Of a stretch of DNA of 35,796 nucleotides, positions 1-7,467 are shown piece after piece (the first letter of the stretch is position 1; each line of letters opens with the position of its first letter). The stretch lies in the NCBI GenBank assembly GCA_021295775.1, contig JAGWBS010000011.1, positions 17,024 through 52,819 of the forward strand. The letters run 5' to 3'. The notes beneath the pieces were generated by a model that was not told the DNA's origin, did no database searches, and saw only the letters and a program-made list of their open reading frames with translations. Source of the stretch: Pseudomonadota bacterium (GTDB lineage: Bacteria > Myxococcota_A > UBA9160 > SZUA-336). The position numbers and the translations under genes are program-made.

Positions 1-76
1 GTGGCGGGCGCTGGGCGCCGCCGCGGCTTGTGATCGGCTCACGGGCTGCGCCACACTCGGTCGCTGGAGGTTGCCT

Positions 77-1180
77 ATGCGGGCGCTGGTCATCGGGGGC
101 ACCGGCCCGACGGGGCACTACATCGTCAACGGGCTGCGCGAGCGCGGCCACCGCGTGACGATTCTCCACACCGGCCGCCACGAGCTGGAGGAGATCCCGG
201 ACGACGTCGAGCACGTCCACACCGATCCCTTCGACGTGGACAAGGTGGACGCGGCGCTGGGAGCGCGCCGCTTCGACGTGTGCGTGGCGATGTACGGACG
301 GCTGCGGCGCCTGGCCGAGTACTTCGCCGGGCGCACCGGGCAGTTTCTGTCGGTGGGCGGCGTGCCGGCGTACCGCGGCTACATGAACCCCGAGCTGATG
401 GAGCCGGCGGGAATGCCCGTTCCGATCCCGGAAGACCTGCCTCTGGTGCGCGACCCGGGACACGACGAGAAGGGTTATCGCATCGTGCGCACCGAGGAGG
501 CGGTCTTCGAGCACATTCCGCGGGCGACCCACTTCCGCTACCCGCAGGTCTACGGAGCCTACCAGCCGCTGCCGCGCGAGTGGTGCGTGGTGCGGCGCAT
601 CCTCGACGGGCGCAGCCGCATCATCGTGCCCGAGGACGGGCTCACGCTGCAGCACATGGGCTACGCCGAGAACCTGGCCCACGCGCTGCTGCTGGCGGTC
701 GACCGGCCGGAGGCCGCCGCCGGGCAGATCTACAACTGCGCGGACGAGGAGGTGCCCACGCTGCGGCAGGCGATCGAGCGGATCGCCGAGGCGCTCGACG
801 CCCGGCTCGAGATCGTTTCCATGCCCTGGTCGTTGGCCGTCCCGGCCCGCCCGCTGATCGCACAGCGCCTGACCACCCACCGCGTGCTTGATCTGACCAA
901 GCTCAAGTCCCAGCTCGGGTACCGCGACCCGGTGCCGGCCCGCGAGGCCCTGGCGCGCACGGCGCGCTGGCTGCGCGATCACCCTCCCGCCCCGGGAGGG
1001 CCCGAAGAGATGACCCTGCAGGACGCTTTCGACTACCCCGCGGAGGACCGGCTGATCCAGGCCTGGGAGAGCGCGCTGAGCTCGGTGCCCGAGATCCCCT
1101 TCGAGCCCGAGCCCGGTCTCACCCTGGGCTACAGCGGCCCCGGGGGGCGACCGCGGGGGCAAGAGCGCTTCGATCCCTGA
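77..1180 (+). CDS. NAD-dependent epimerase/dehydratase family protein
   Basis: Extended-SDR Rossmann protein of 367 aa. The N-terminus carries the dinucleotide-binding motif GGTGPTG (GxxGxxG), and the middle and C-terminal parts (HMGYAENLAHALLLAVDRP, then a domain ending with ARWLRDHPP) look like nucleotide-sugar epimerase/reductase relatives. The usual YxxxK catalytic pair is not evident; the nearest match is YRIVR, with Arg in place of Lys, so the reaction cannot be named. I chose the ATG at 77 rather than the TTG at 71 because GGAGG at 66-70 sits 6 nt before the ATG and would abut the TTG. The CoA transferase follows after 21 nt on the same strand, so the two are probably co-transcribed and may act on a shared acyl-CoA or alcohol substrate (inference). 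Family call is firm; function is open. Confidence 0.85.
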   Translation: MRALVIGGTGPTGHYIVNGLRERGHRVTILHTGRHELEEIPDDVEHVHTDPFDVDKVDAALGARRFDVCVAMYGRLRRLAEYFAGRTGQFLSVGGVPAYRGYMNPELMEPAGMPVPIPEDLPLVRDPGHDEKGYRIVRTEEAVFEHIPRATHFRYPQVYGAYQPLPREWCVVRRILDGRSRIIVPEDGLTLQHMGYAENLAHALLLAVDRPEAAAGQIYNCADEEVPTLRQAIERIAEALDARLEIVSMPWSLAVPARPLIAQRLTTHRVLDLTKLKSQLGYRDPVPAREALARTARWLRDHPPAPGGPEEMTLQDAFDYPAEDRLIQAWESALSSVPEIPFEPEPGLTLGYSGPGGRPRGQERFDP

Positions 1181-1201
1181 CCTCGAGCCGAACGGAGAGC
1201 T

Positions 1202-2431
1202 ATGTCCATGCGAATCGATTTCGGAGCGGAGCCCGGCGGACCCCTGGCGGGCATCCGGGTGCTCGATCTTTCGACCATCGTCTCGGGACCGCTGTGCGGA
1301 CAGATCCTGGGCGATCTGGGAGCCGACGTCGTCAAGGTGGAGGCGCCGCGCGGCGACTCGAACCGCCACCTGGGCGGGCAGGGACCCGGCGGCGTCTCCG
1401 GCTACTTCGCCCAGTCCAACCGCAACAAGCGCAGTGTCGTGCTCGACCTGAAGCGGGAGCCGGCCGCCGAGGCAATGCGGCGCCTGGCCGCGCGCGCGGA
1501 CGTCCTGCTGGAGAATTATCGCCCGGGCGTGATGGAGCGGCTGGGCCTGGGTTACGAGCGCCTGCGGGGGGACAACCCGCGCCTGGTGTACGCCGCGGTC
1601 AGCGGCTTCGGACCGGACGGCCCCTACGCCGCTCAGCCCGCCTACGACATGGTCATCCAGGCCCTCTCCGGGTCCGCGAAGATTCTCGGGAGCGAGCGCC
1701 AACCGCGCCTGGTTCCCAATCTGATGGCCGACAAGACCGCGGCGCTCAACGCCGCCTACGCGATCGCGGCGGCGCTGTTCGAGCGGGAGCGGACCGGTGA
1801 GGGACAGCGCATCGACATCCCGATGCTCGACGCCTTCTCCGGCTTCCTGCACCTCGACCGGATCGGCGCGCGGGCGTTCGCGCCGCCGGCTCGGCCGGGG
1901 GAGGAGCCCGAGCCCCCGCAGGACACCGGCTACGGGGAATTGCTGTTCCGCGCCTGGGAGACCCAGGACGGACACGTGGTCGCGCTGGTGGTCGAAGATC
2001 ACCAGTTCCAGGCCTTTTGCCGCGCCGTCGAGCGCGTGGACGCGATCGCGGACGAGCGCTTCGCGGGGATGCTGGCGCGCGTGCAGAACGCCCGCGAGCT
2101 GATCGTTTTCATGGAAGCGGAGATCCGGCGCTTCTCCACGGCGGAACTGGTCCGCCGGGGCCACCGCCTGGGCGCGCCCATCGCGGCGGTGCACGGCCTC
2201 GACGGGTTCCTGAACGATCCTCAGGTGAAGAGCAGCGGGATCGTGTTCGACCTCGACCACCCGGGGGTCGGGACGATCCCGGTGCTGCGCAGCGCACCGC
2301 GCTTTTCGCGCACGCCCTCCGACGTTCGTCGCCCGGCGCCGCGACTGGGGGAGCACACCGCCGAAGTGCTGCGGGAAGCGGGGCTGAGCGAGGACGAGAT
2401 CGCCGAGCTGGACGGCCCGGAACTCTCCTGA
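1202..2431 (+). CDS. CaiB/BaiF (family III) CoA transferase
   Basis: 409-aa acyl-CoA:carboxylate CoA transferase of the class III family (formyl-CoA transferase, CaiB, alpha-methylacyl-CoA racemase). The N-terminal signature GIRVLDLSTIVSGPLCGQIL is followed by LGADVVKVE and NRNKRSVVLDL, all typical of the family. Asp177 in MADK, just before the helix AALNAAYAIAAALFERERTGEGQ, matches the position of the catalytic Asp that forms the acyl-aspartyl anhydride. Length is normal. GGAG at 1194-1197 supports the ATG at 1202; an in-frame ATG at 1208 is an alternative. It follows the epimerase by 21 nt. Substrate cannot be read from sequence: transferase and racemase members share this fold. The downstream bactofilin has its own promoter, so this operon probably ends here. 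Confidence 0.92.
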   Translation: MSMRIDFGAEPGGPLAGIRVLDLSTIVSGPLCGQILGDLGADVVKVEAPRGDSNRHLGGQGPGGVSGYFAQSNRNKRSVVLDLKREPAAEAMRRLAARADVLLENYRPGVMERLGLGYERLRGDNPRLVYAAVSGFGPDGPYAAQPAYDMVIQALSGSAKILGSERQPRLVPNLMADKTAALNAAYAIAAALFERERTGEGQRIDIPMLDAFSGFLHLDRIGARAFAPPARPGEEPEPPQDTGYGELLFRAWETQDGHVVALVVEDHQFQAFCRAVERVDAIADERFAGMLARVQNARELIVFMEAEIRRFSTAELVRRGHRLGAPIAAVHGLDGFLNDPQVKSSGIVFDLDHPGVGTIPVLRSAPRFSRTPSDVRRPAPRLGEHTAEVLREAGLSEDEIAELDGPELS

Positions 2432-2474
2432 CCCCGGGGCACGGGCGAGAGCGGCTCCCCGCGGCGCGTCATGG

Positions 2475-2503
2475 CTGACCGTGCAACCGAACTTTGGTAT
2501 TTT
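2475..2503 (+). promoter_or_regulatory. Sigma70-type promoter for the bactofilin gene
   Basis: CTGACC at 2475-2480, a 17-nt spacer, then TATTTT at 2498-2503. TGG directly precedes the -10 hexamer, giving an extended -10. The start site would fall near 2510, leaving a leader of about 25 nt that contains the strong ribosome binding site of the next gene. This is the best -35/-10 pair in the window apart from the one before ilvB. Seen by eye only. Confidence 0.5.
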
Positions 2504-2534
2504 GTGGGCGCAGAGATGACCAAGGGGGTGACCC

Positions 2535-2972
2535 ATGCCGGTAGGCAAGAGCCGCCAGAAAAATTCGAGCGAGGTCGTGAGTATGACGCAATCACAGGCG
2601 CCTCAATCCTTCCTGGACCGGGACACCTCGTTCGAGGGCAAGATCGCCTTCAACGGGAACATCCAGATCGACGGTCAGTTCAAGGGAGAGGTGAGATCGG
2701 ACGGAACGCTCGTCATTGGAGAGGGAGCGCAGGTCGACGCGAGCGTCAATGTCTCGAACGCGATCATCCACGGCGAGTTCAAAGGCGAGATCACCGCGAC
2801 CGAGCTGATCGAGATCGGTCCGAGTTCCCGCGTGGCCGGAGAACTCCGGACCACCAATATCCAGATTGCCAAGGGCGCACTCGTCAACGCCCAGATCGAG
2901 ATGCAGCCCGCCGGCGATTCCGGGGTCATCACGTTGCCGACGGAGACCCGGGAGGAGAGCATCGCCGACTGA
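2535..2972 (+). CDS. Bactofilin (polymer-forming cytoskeletal protein)
   Basis: 145-aa bactofilin (DUF583 family), a cytosolic protein that polymerises without nucleotide and often scaffolds envelope or cell-shape enzymes. The core from about residue 27 to 130 is a run of short beta-helical turns with the recurring glycine/hydrophobic pattern of the family, for example IAFNGNIQIDGQFKGEV, TLVIGEGAQVDA and AIIHGEFKGEI. Short polar tails flank the core, and there is no transmembrane segment or signal peptide. The start at 2535 has a strong GGGGG box (2524-2528) 6 nt upstream. The in-frame ATG at 2583 has none, so the longer form is preferred. It is a single-gene unit behind its own promoter and convergent with the MFS gene, whose stop lies 15 nt away. 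Confidence 0.95.
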   Translation: MPVGKSRQKNSSEVVSMTQSQAPQSFLDRDTSFEGKIAFNGNIQIDGQFKGEVRSDGTLVIGEGAQVDASVNVSNAIIHGEFKGEITATELIEIGPSSRVAGELRTTNIQIAKGALVNAQIEMQPAGDSGVITLPTETREESIAD

Positions 2973-2987
2973 GCGGTCCCCGGGTGT

Positions 2988-4199
2988 TCAGCTCGGGTTC
3001 CGCCGTGTCTCCGCAGGGCCGCCGGGACGCTGGGCCAGCGACCAGCGCTCCGCCCCGCGCACGGCCAGCAGCATCCCGAACGCCGCCCCCATTCCCGTGG
3101 CGGCGATCCCGAAGACCGACGAGTACCCCCAGGCCGCGGCGGCGTAGCCCAGCCCGAAGTTGCCCGCCGCGAAGCCGACGTTGAACGAGCCATTGACGAT
3201 GGCCACGCTCTTGCCGCGCTCGTCGGGGTCCGTGCCCTGCAGGCCCATGGCGTTGAACGCCGGAAAGAACGCCCCGTGCACGACGCCGAAGAGCGCGCCC
3301 AAAGGGATGAGCCAGGCGCTCGTGGCCCAGGGGACGAGCGTCAGCAGCAGGGTGTAGCCGCCCACCGCCCCCGTGGTCGAGAGATAGCGGTCGAAGCGGT
3401 CGAGCCAGCCGCCGAAGAAGACGCGCACCGCCATCGCCACCGCGGAGTAGCTCACCAGGAACGGCGCGACCCGCTCGATCCCCCGCTCCAGCACGAACGG
3501 CTGGATGAAGACCATCAGCCCGGACACGGCGACGCCGACCATCGACACCACGAAGAGCGTTCTCCACGCCACGCCGCGGCGCAGGAAGCTCGCCATGCCC
3601 GCCGCGGGGACCGGCCGGCTCGCTGCGCAGGTCGTGCGGTTGCGGATCCAGAACGAGACGACCCAGGCGCCGGCCGCGCAGACCGCGGAGGCGACGAAGA
3701 CCGGCGACCAGCCGGAGCTGTCCGCGACCGACTCCACGACCAGCGGTACCGTGGCGCTGGTTCCGTGCATGGTCGAACTGAGCACGGCGAGCGCCTGTCC
3801 GAGGCGCTGCGGGACGTAGTCGGCGACCAGCGTGCTGGCGGCGATGAACACGCAGGCGAAGCCGACGCCCTGCAGTCCGCGCAGCAGGTACACGGCCGGG
3901 CCGAGCTCGTCGACCCAGGCGAAGGCCAGCGCGGATCCCGTGCTCACGGCGTTGCCGATCAGCAGGAAGAGGCGGCGCCCGAAGCGGTCGATCCCGGCGC
4001 CGACCGTGGGCACCAGGACGACCACCGCCACGCTGTACATCGCCGCGATCGCCCCGATGTCCGGCGCGGCCGCCTCGAGTTCGGTCGCCAGGAACTTGGG
4101 CAGCAGCACGTAGCACGCCTGGGAGGCGCCGAACAGGGCCTGCATCGCCAGAATGCGGACGAACGCGGAGGTGAGGAGCGGCTGGCGCGAGCGGGGCAC
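2988..4199 (-). CDS. MFS transporter
   Basis: 403-aa major facilitator superfamily permease of the inner membrane. About twelve hydrophobic segments are visible. The loop after the second has the MFS motif A in degenerate form (GAGIDRFGRRLFLL), and a related GGWLDRFDRYL occurs at the equivalent place in the second half. It resembles drug/sugar-efflux MFS proteins, but no substrate can be assigned. The start is a GTG at 4199 with no Shine-Dalgarno; instead TAGGCT lies 6 nt upstream, suggesting a leaderless transcript. It is divergent from the DUF1214 gene across a 74-nt gap and convergent with bactofilin. Confidence 0.9.
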   Translation of the reverse strand: MPRSRQPLLTSAFVRILAMQALFGASQACYVLLPKFLATELEAAAPDIGAIAAMYSVAVVVLVPTVGAGIDRFGRRLFLLIGNAVSTGSALAFAWVDELGPAVYLLRGLQGVGFACVFIAASTLVADYVPQRLGQALAVLSSTMHGTSATVPLVVESVADSSGWSPVFVASAVCAAGAWVVSFWIRNRTTCAASRPVPAAGMASFLRRGVAWRTLFVVSMVGVAVSGLMVFIQPFVLERGIERVAPFLVSYSAVAMAVRVFFGGWLDRFDRYLSTTGAVGGYTLLLTLVPWATSAWLIPLGALFGVVHGAFFPAFNAMGLQGTDPDERGKSVAIVNGSFNVGFAAGNFGLGYAAAAWGYSSVFGIAATGMGAAFGMLLAVRGAERWSLAQRPGGPAETRRNPS

Positions 4200-4205
4200 G
4201 CGCGC

Positions 4206-4211
4206 AGCCTA
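4206..4211 (-). promoter_or_regulatory. Putative -10 element (TAGGCT) of a leaderless MFS transcript
   Basis: On the minus strand TAGGCT is followed by six bases (GCGCGC) and the GTG start of the MFS gene. A -10 at this distance places the transcription start on or within a base or two of the start codon. No ribosome binding site and no convincing -35 are present. The same hexamer and spacing occur before the NTF2-like gene at 6916. Confidence 0.4.
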
Positions 4212-4273
4212 CTCCGTGTTCCCCGCTGCCGCCGCATCTGCCAAGATCGCAGACTCGATTCGGAGGAACGCGA

Positions 4274-5494
4274 ATGGCGAACGAGCGCGAGCGGCACGAG
4301 AGGCTGATGAGCGGGGCGGCCTGGGAGGACTTCTGCGAGCGGCTCAAGGCGCTCGGGTCGGAAGTGCTTCGCGACGACGTGCCCGACAATCCCCTCGACC
4401 GGGCCGAGGGCTACCGGCACCTGACGCGTCTGCTGGGCTACTCGCTCCACCTGGCGGTCGAGCACTCCGACACGGACCGGCCGTTGTTCCACCCGCACCC
4501 CGGGCTGGCCTGGAAGTGGGGCGGCGAGAATCCCGACAATCTGTACCTGCACGCCGCGATCGACGGCCGTCACAGCTACCGGATCACGGGCAACCGCGGC
4601 AGCGTGCACGATTTCATCGTGCAGGCCGGCTCCTGCAACGAGATGGAGGCCCCCGGGACCGGCGCGCGCCGCTTCCGTCCGACGATCGTGCCCTCGGAGA
4701 TCGCGGCGCACGAGATCGAATTCGATCCCGACGGCGGCTTCGAGATCTGGGTCGGTCCGGACGAGCGCCCCGGCCACTGGCTGCGCAGCCGGCCGGACAC
4801 CGGCTGGGTCAACGTCCGGCTGTACTACCGGGACTGGGACCGCGAGGAGCCCGCGCGCTTCTTCATCGAGCGCGTCGATTTCGACCACGCCCCTCCTCCG
4901 CCGCTGTCGCCGGCGGACCTGGCCGAGCGCCTGGACGACGCCCTGGCCTGGGTCGAGCACGGCATGCCCTACTGGACGGGCTGGACCCACAAGAACCACC
5001 TGACGCTGCCCGAGAACTCGGCCATTCCTCTTCCCCAGCCCGACGAGGGCGTGGCCGCGATCCGCTACGGCGTGGGCCGCTACGACCTGGAGCCGGAAAC
5101 GGCGATGATCTTCGAGTGCGAGGTGCCCCGGGCGAGCTACTACCAGGTCACCTTGCTGAACTTCTGGTTCGAGACGCTCGACCACGCCAACCACCAGAGC
5201 TGCCTGAACGACCACCAGATCCGCCCCGACCCGGACGGGCGCTTCCGTCTGGTGATCTCCGAGCGCGACCCCGGCGTGCCCAACTGGCTCGACCCCGCCG
5301 GCCATCCCAACGGCCTGATCCAGTACCGCTGGGTGCACTCCGAGACCAACCCCGAGCCGAGCTGCCGCCGCGTCCCTCTCTCGGAACTGCGCGACGCGCT
5401 TCCGCCCGAGACCCCGCAGGTCACGCCGGAGCAGCGCCGCGAGTCCCTGCACCGCCGCCGGCGCCACGTCCTGAGGCGCTACAACTTGGGGTAG
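4274..5494 (+). CDS. DUF1214 domain protein
   Basis: 406-aa protein with the DUF1214 type of sequence seen in actinobacterial and proteobacterial proteins often found near lipid or aromatic catabolism genes. Recognisable stretches are GYRHLTRLLGYSLHLAVE, WGGENPDNLYLHAAIDG and HSYRITGNRGS in the first third, and YYQVTLLNFWFETLDHANHQ and the NGLIQYRWVHSETNPEPSCRR region near the C-terminus. No signal peptide or membrane segment is seen, so it is probably cytosolic. The biochemical function of the family is not established. GGAGGAA about 8 nt before the ATG at 4274 supports the start. It is divergent from the MFS gene and convergent, 16 nt apart, with the thiolase. Confidence 0.85.
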   Translation: MANERERHERLMSGAAWEDFCERLKALGSEVLRDDVPDNPLDRAEGYRHLTRLLGYSLHLAVEHSDTDRPLFHPHPGLAWKWGGENPDNLYLHAAIDGRHSYRITGNRGSVHDFIVQAGSCNEMEAPGTGARRFRPTIVPSEIAAHEIEFDPDGGFEIWVGPDERPGHWLRSRPDTGWVNVRLYYRDWDREEPARFFIERVDFDHAPPPPLSPADLAERLDDALAWVEHGMPYWTGWTHKNHLTLPENSAIPLPQPDEGVAAIRYGVGRYDLEPETAMIFECEVPRASYYQVTLLNFWFETLDHANHQSCLNDHQIRPDPDGRFRLVISERDPGVPNWLDPAGHPNGLIQYRWVHSETNPEPSCRRVPLSELRDALPPETPQVTPEQRRESLHRRRRHVLRRYNLG

Positions 5495-5510
5495 GAGCGG
5501 CGCGGGCGTC

Positions 5511-6809
5511 CTAGTCGAGGCTCTCCAGGACTGTCGAGATGCCCATGCCGGCGCCGATGCACTGCGTGGCGAGGGCGTAGCGGCCGCCGCTGCGGCGCAG
5601 TTCCTTGGCCACCGTGGTGACCAGGCGCGCGCCGGTCGCTCCCAGGGGGTGGCCGATGGCCAGCGAGCCGCCGTTGACGTTCACGCGGTCCATCGGAATG
5701 CCGAGTTCGCGGATCGACGGGATAACCTGGGCGGAGAACGCCTCGTTGAACTCGACCCGGTCGATCCTGTCCGCCTCGATGCCGGCCTGCCGGAAGGCTT
5801 TCTTGGACGAGACCACCGGCCCCAGGCCCATCAGCTGCGGCTTGACCCCGCCGACGGCCATGCCGGCGATCCGAGCCAGCGGCTCGAGCCCCAGCGCCCG
5901 AGCCTTCTCCGCGCTCATCAGCAGCGCGGCGGTCACGCCGTCGTTGGTCGGGCAGGCGTTGCCGGGCGTGATCAGGATGTCGCGTCCGCCGTGGCTGACC
6001 ACGCCGCGGATCGGGTTGAGCGCGGACAGCTTCTCCAGCGTCGTCCCCGGGCGGATGCACTCGTCGCGCTCGAAGCCCACGCTGGGGCCGGTCTCCTGCT
6101 CGAGCCAGTTGCCCTCGTCGTCGTAGACCGGGTCCTCGACTTCGAGCGGCACGATCTCGTCCTTGTACGTGCCCGCCTCGAAGGCCGCGTGGGTCTTGGC
6201 GTGGCTCTCGACCGCGAGCTGGTCCAGTTCCTCGCGCCCCAGGTCGTAGGTTTCGGCCACGTTCTGGGCGGTCTGGAGCATGCTCTGCAGCCAGGGCGTG
6301 TTACGGATGTAGTCCGGGAAGGGCACCGAGAAGTACTCGTCGTGGTCCTCGGCGGGGTCGCGCTGCGCGTCGTTGAGCTCCGTCAGGCGCGGGTTCATGG
6401 TCGTTATCCGGGTGGGGCGGCTCGAACCGGCGCCGAGTCCGCGGCCCATTCGCTCCACGCCCATCGCGACGCCGCAGTCGATCTGGCCGAGCTGGATCGA
6501 CATGGCAATGCGGTGCAGGGTCTCCATGCTCGAACCGCACTGGCGATTGGAATGGAACGAGCAGACCTCCAGCGGCAGGCCCGCCAGGCGCGGGATGGTG
6601 CCCAGGTAGTTCCATTCCCCGTGGCCGGCGACGTTGCCAATCCCGACGTCCTCGATCTCGCGGTCGCTCAGCTTGGGGTGGCGGTCGAGCAGGGCGCGCA
6701 GCACCGTGGCGCCCGCGTCGTCGAGCCGCGTGGCGACCAGCTTCCCGCGCCCTCCGCGCGAGAACGCCGAGCGCGCTCCGTCCACCAGTACGACGTCTCT
6801 GACCTGCAT
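5511..6809 (-). CDS. Acetyl-CoA C-acyltransferase (thiolase)
   Basis: 432-aa thiolase of the FadA/FadI type, catalysing thiolytic cleavage of 3-ketoacyl-CoA (beta-oxidation) or the reverse condensation. Nucleophile Cys91 lies in NRQCGSS. The other catalytic blocks are NEAFSAQ, GHPLGATGAR (active-site His) and CIGAGMG near the C-terminus (second Cys), so the active site is complete. The loop TPGNACPTNDG replaces the more common GNxSxxNDGA pattern, a minor variation. The ATG at 6809 is preceded by GAGG at about 6 nt. It is a single gene divergent from the NTF2-like gene. Whether it is degradative or biosynthetic cannot be told; the lipid context favours beta-oxidation. Confidence 0.95.
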   Translation of the reverse strand: MQVRDVVLVDGARSAFSRGGRGKLVATRLDDAGATVLRALLDRHPKLSDREIEDVGIGNVAGHGEWNYLGTIPRLAGLPLEVCSFHSNRQCGSSMETLHRIAMSIQLGQIDCGVAMGVERMGRGLGAGSSRPTRITTMNPRLTELNDAQRDPAEDHDEYFSVPFPDYIRNTPWLQSMLQTAQNVAETYDLGREELDQLAVESHAKTHAAFEAGTYKDEIVPLEVEDPVYDDEGNWLEQETGPSVGFERDECIRPGTTLEKLSALNPIRGVVSHGGRDILITPGNACPTNDGVTAALLMSAEKARALGLEPLARIAGMAVGGVKPQLMGLGPVVSSKKAFRQAGIEADRIDRVEFNEAFSAQVIPSIRELGIPMDRVNVNGGSLAIGHPLGATGARLVTTVAKELRRSGGRYALATQCIGAGMGISTVLESLD

Positions 6810-6838
6810 TCCATCCTCGAAGGCTGTTGAAGGTCGCC

Positions 6839-6845
6839 TATGATG
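6839..6845. promoter_or_regulatory. Possible divergent -10 element (TATGATG / CATCATA)
   Basis: TATGAT reads forward at 6839-6844, and CATCAT reads on the minus strand at 6845-6840, about 30 nt upstream of the thiolase ATG. The same heptamer occurs at 31977-31983 before another divergent pair. It fits a bidirectional promoter core, but no -35 is evident on either strand. Confidence 0.25.
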
Positions 6846-6903
6846 CTGGATCGCTTCCCTCCTGTCGCCCTGGCTGGACCGCGCGCGGGCGCGGCGGACG
6901 CGC

Positions 6904-6909
6904 TAGGCT
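6904..6909 (+). promoter_or_regulatory. Putative -10 element (TAGGCT) of a leaderless transcript
   Basis: TAGGCT is followed by GCCGGG and the ATG at 6916. The 6-nt gap leaves no room for a ribosome binding site and places the predicted start site at or beside the ATG. It is identical in hexamer and spacing to the element before the MFS gene. Confidence 0.4.
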
Positions 6910-6915
6910 GCCGGG

Positions 6916-7416
6916 ATGGTCGACAAGGCAGAGGCCCGCCACGCGATCTCGGCGCTGATCTACGGCTACGCGGACGCCCTCGACACCGGCGATCTCGACG
7001 GGGTCGCCGGCTACTTCGAGCACTGCGTGATTCGCGTCCACGACACCGGCGACACTTTCGAGGGAACGGCGGGCGTACGGGAGATGTTCGCCCGCCACAC
7101 GGCCTACTACGACTCCGAAGGCCTGGCGGACCCCGAATCGCCCCAGAGCCACCCGCACACCAAGCACGTGACCACCAATCTGGTGATCGAGGTGGACGAC
7201 GGCGGCGGCAGCGCCCGAGCCCGGTCTTACTTCACGGTGCTCCAGGCTCGGCCGGGATTCCCGCTGCAGATCGTGATCGCCGGCCGCTACCACGACCGCT
7301 TCGAGTGCATCGACGGCGAGTGGCGCTTCAGCGAGCGCGTCGAGTTCTGCGACCTGATGGGCGACCTCTCGCACCACCTGCGCGAAAATCCGCTCGAGCG
7401 CCCGGACGAAGACTAG
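6916..7416 (+). CDS. NTF2/SnoaL-like domain protein
   Basis: 166-aa single-domain protein of the nuclear transport factor 2 / SnoaL-like superfamily (alpha+beta barrel). The N-terminal helix AEARHAISALIYGYADALDTGD is followed by the cone-forming strands and the pattern GTAGVREMF, TKHVTTNLVIEV and ARSYFTVLQ. The final strand is typical of this group (YHDRFECIDGEWRFSERV). Family members are small cyclases, isomerases, dehydratases or ring-hydroxylating dioxygenase beta subunits; none can be chosen here. No ribosome binding site; see the TAGGCT element 6 nt upstream. It is divergent from the thiolase and convergent with the hydrolase that ends at 7468. Confidence 0.85.
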   Translation: MVDKAEARHAISALIYGYADALDTGDLDGVAGYFEHCVIRVHDTGDTFEGTAGVREMFARHTAYYDSEGLADPESPQSHPHTKHVTTNLVIEVDDGGGSARARSYFTVLQARPGFPLQIVIAGRYHDRFECIDGEWRFSERVEFCDLMGDLSHHLRENPLERPDED

Positions 7417-7424
7417 CGGGATCG

Positions 7425-7443
7425 GAGCGGGTTCGTCCCGCTC
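7425..7443. terminator. Hairpin between convergent genes
   Basis: Perfect 7-bp stem GAGCGGG / CCCGCTC with loop TTCGT in the 51-nt gap between two convergent genes. There is no T tract on either side, so if it terminates transcription it does so without the classical U-run. An alternative pairing with the GCTCC at 7446-7450 is possible. Confidence 0.35.
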
Positions 7444-7467
7444 GGGCTCCGCGGCGCCGGCCGGGCC

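Noticed and set aside
1..33. Possible tail of an upstream gene ending in TGA at 31-33
   Set aside because: Only ten codons are visible and nothing in them is recognisable; one of three frames ends there by chance easily.
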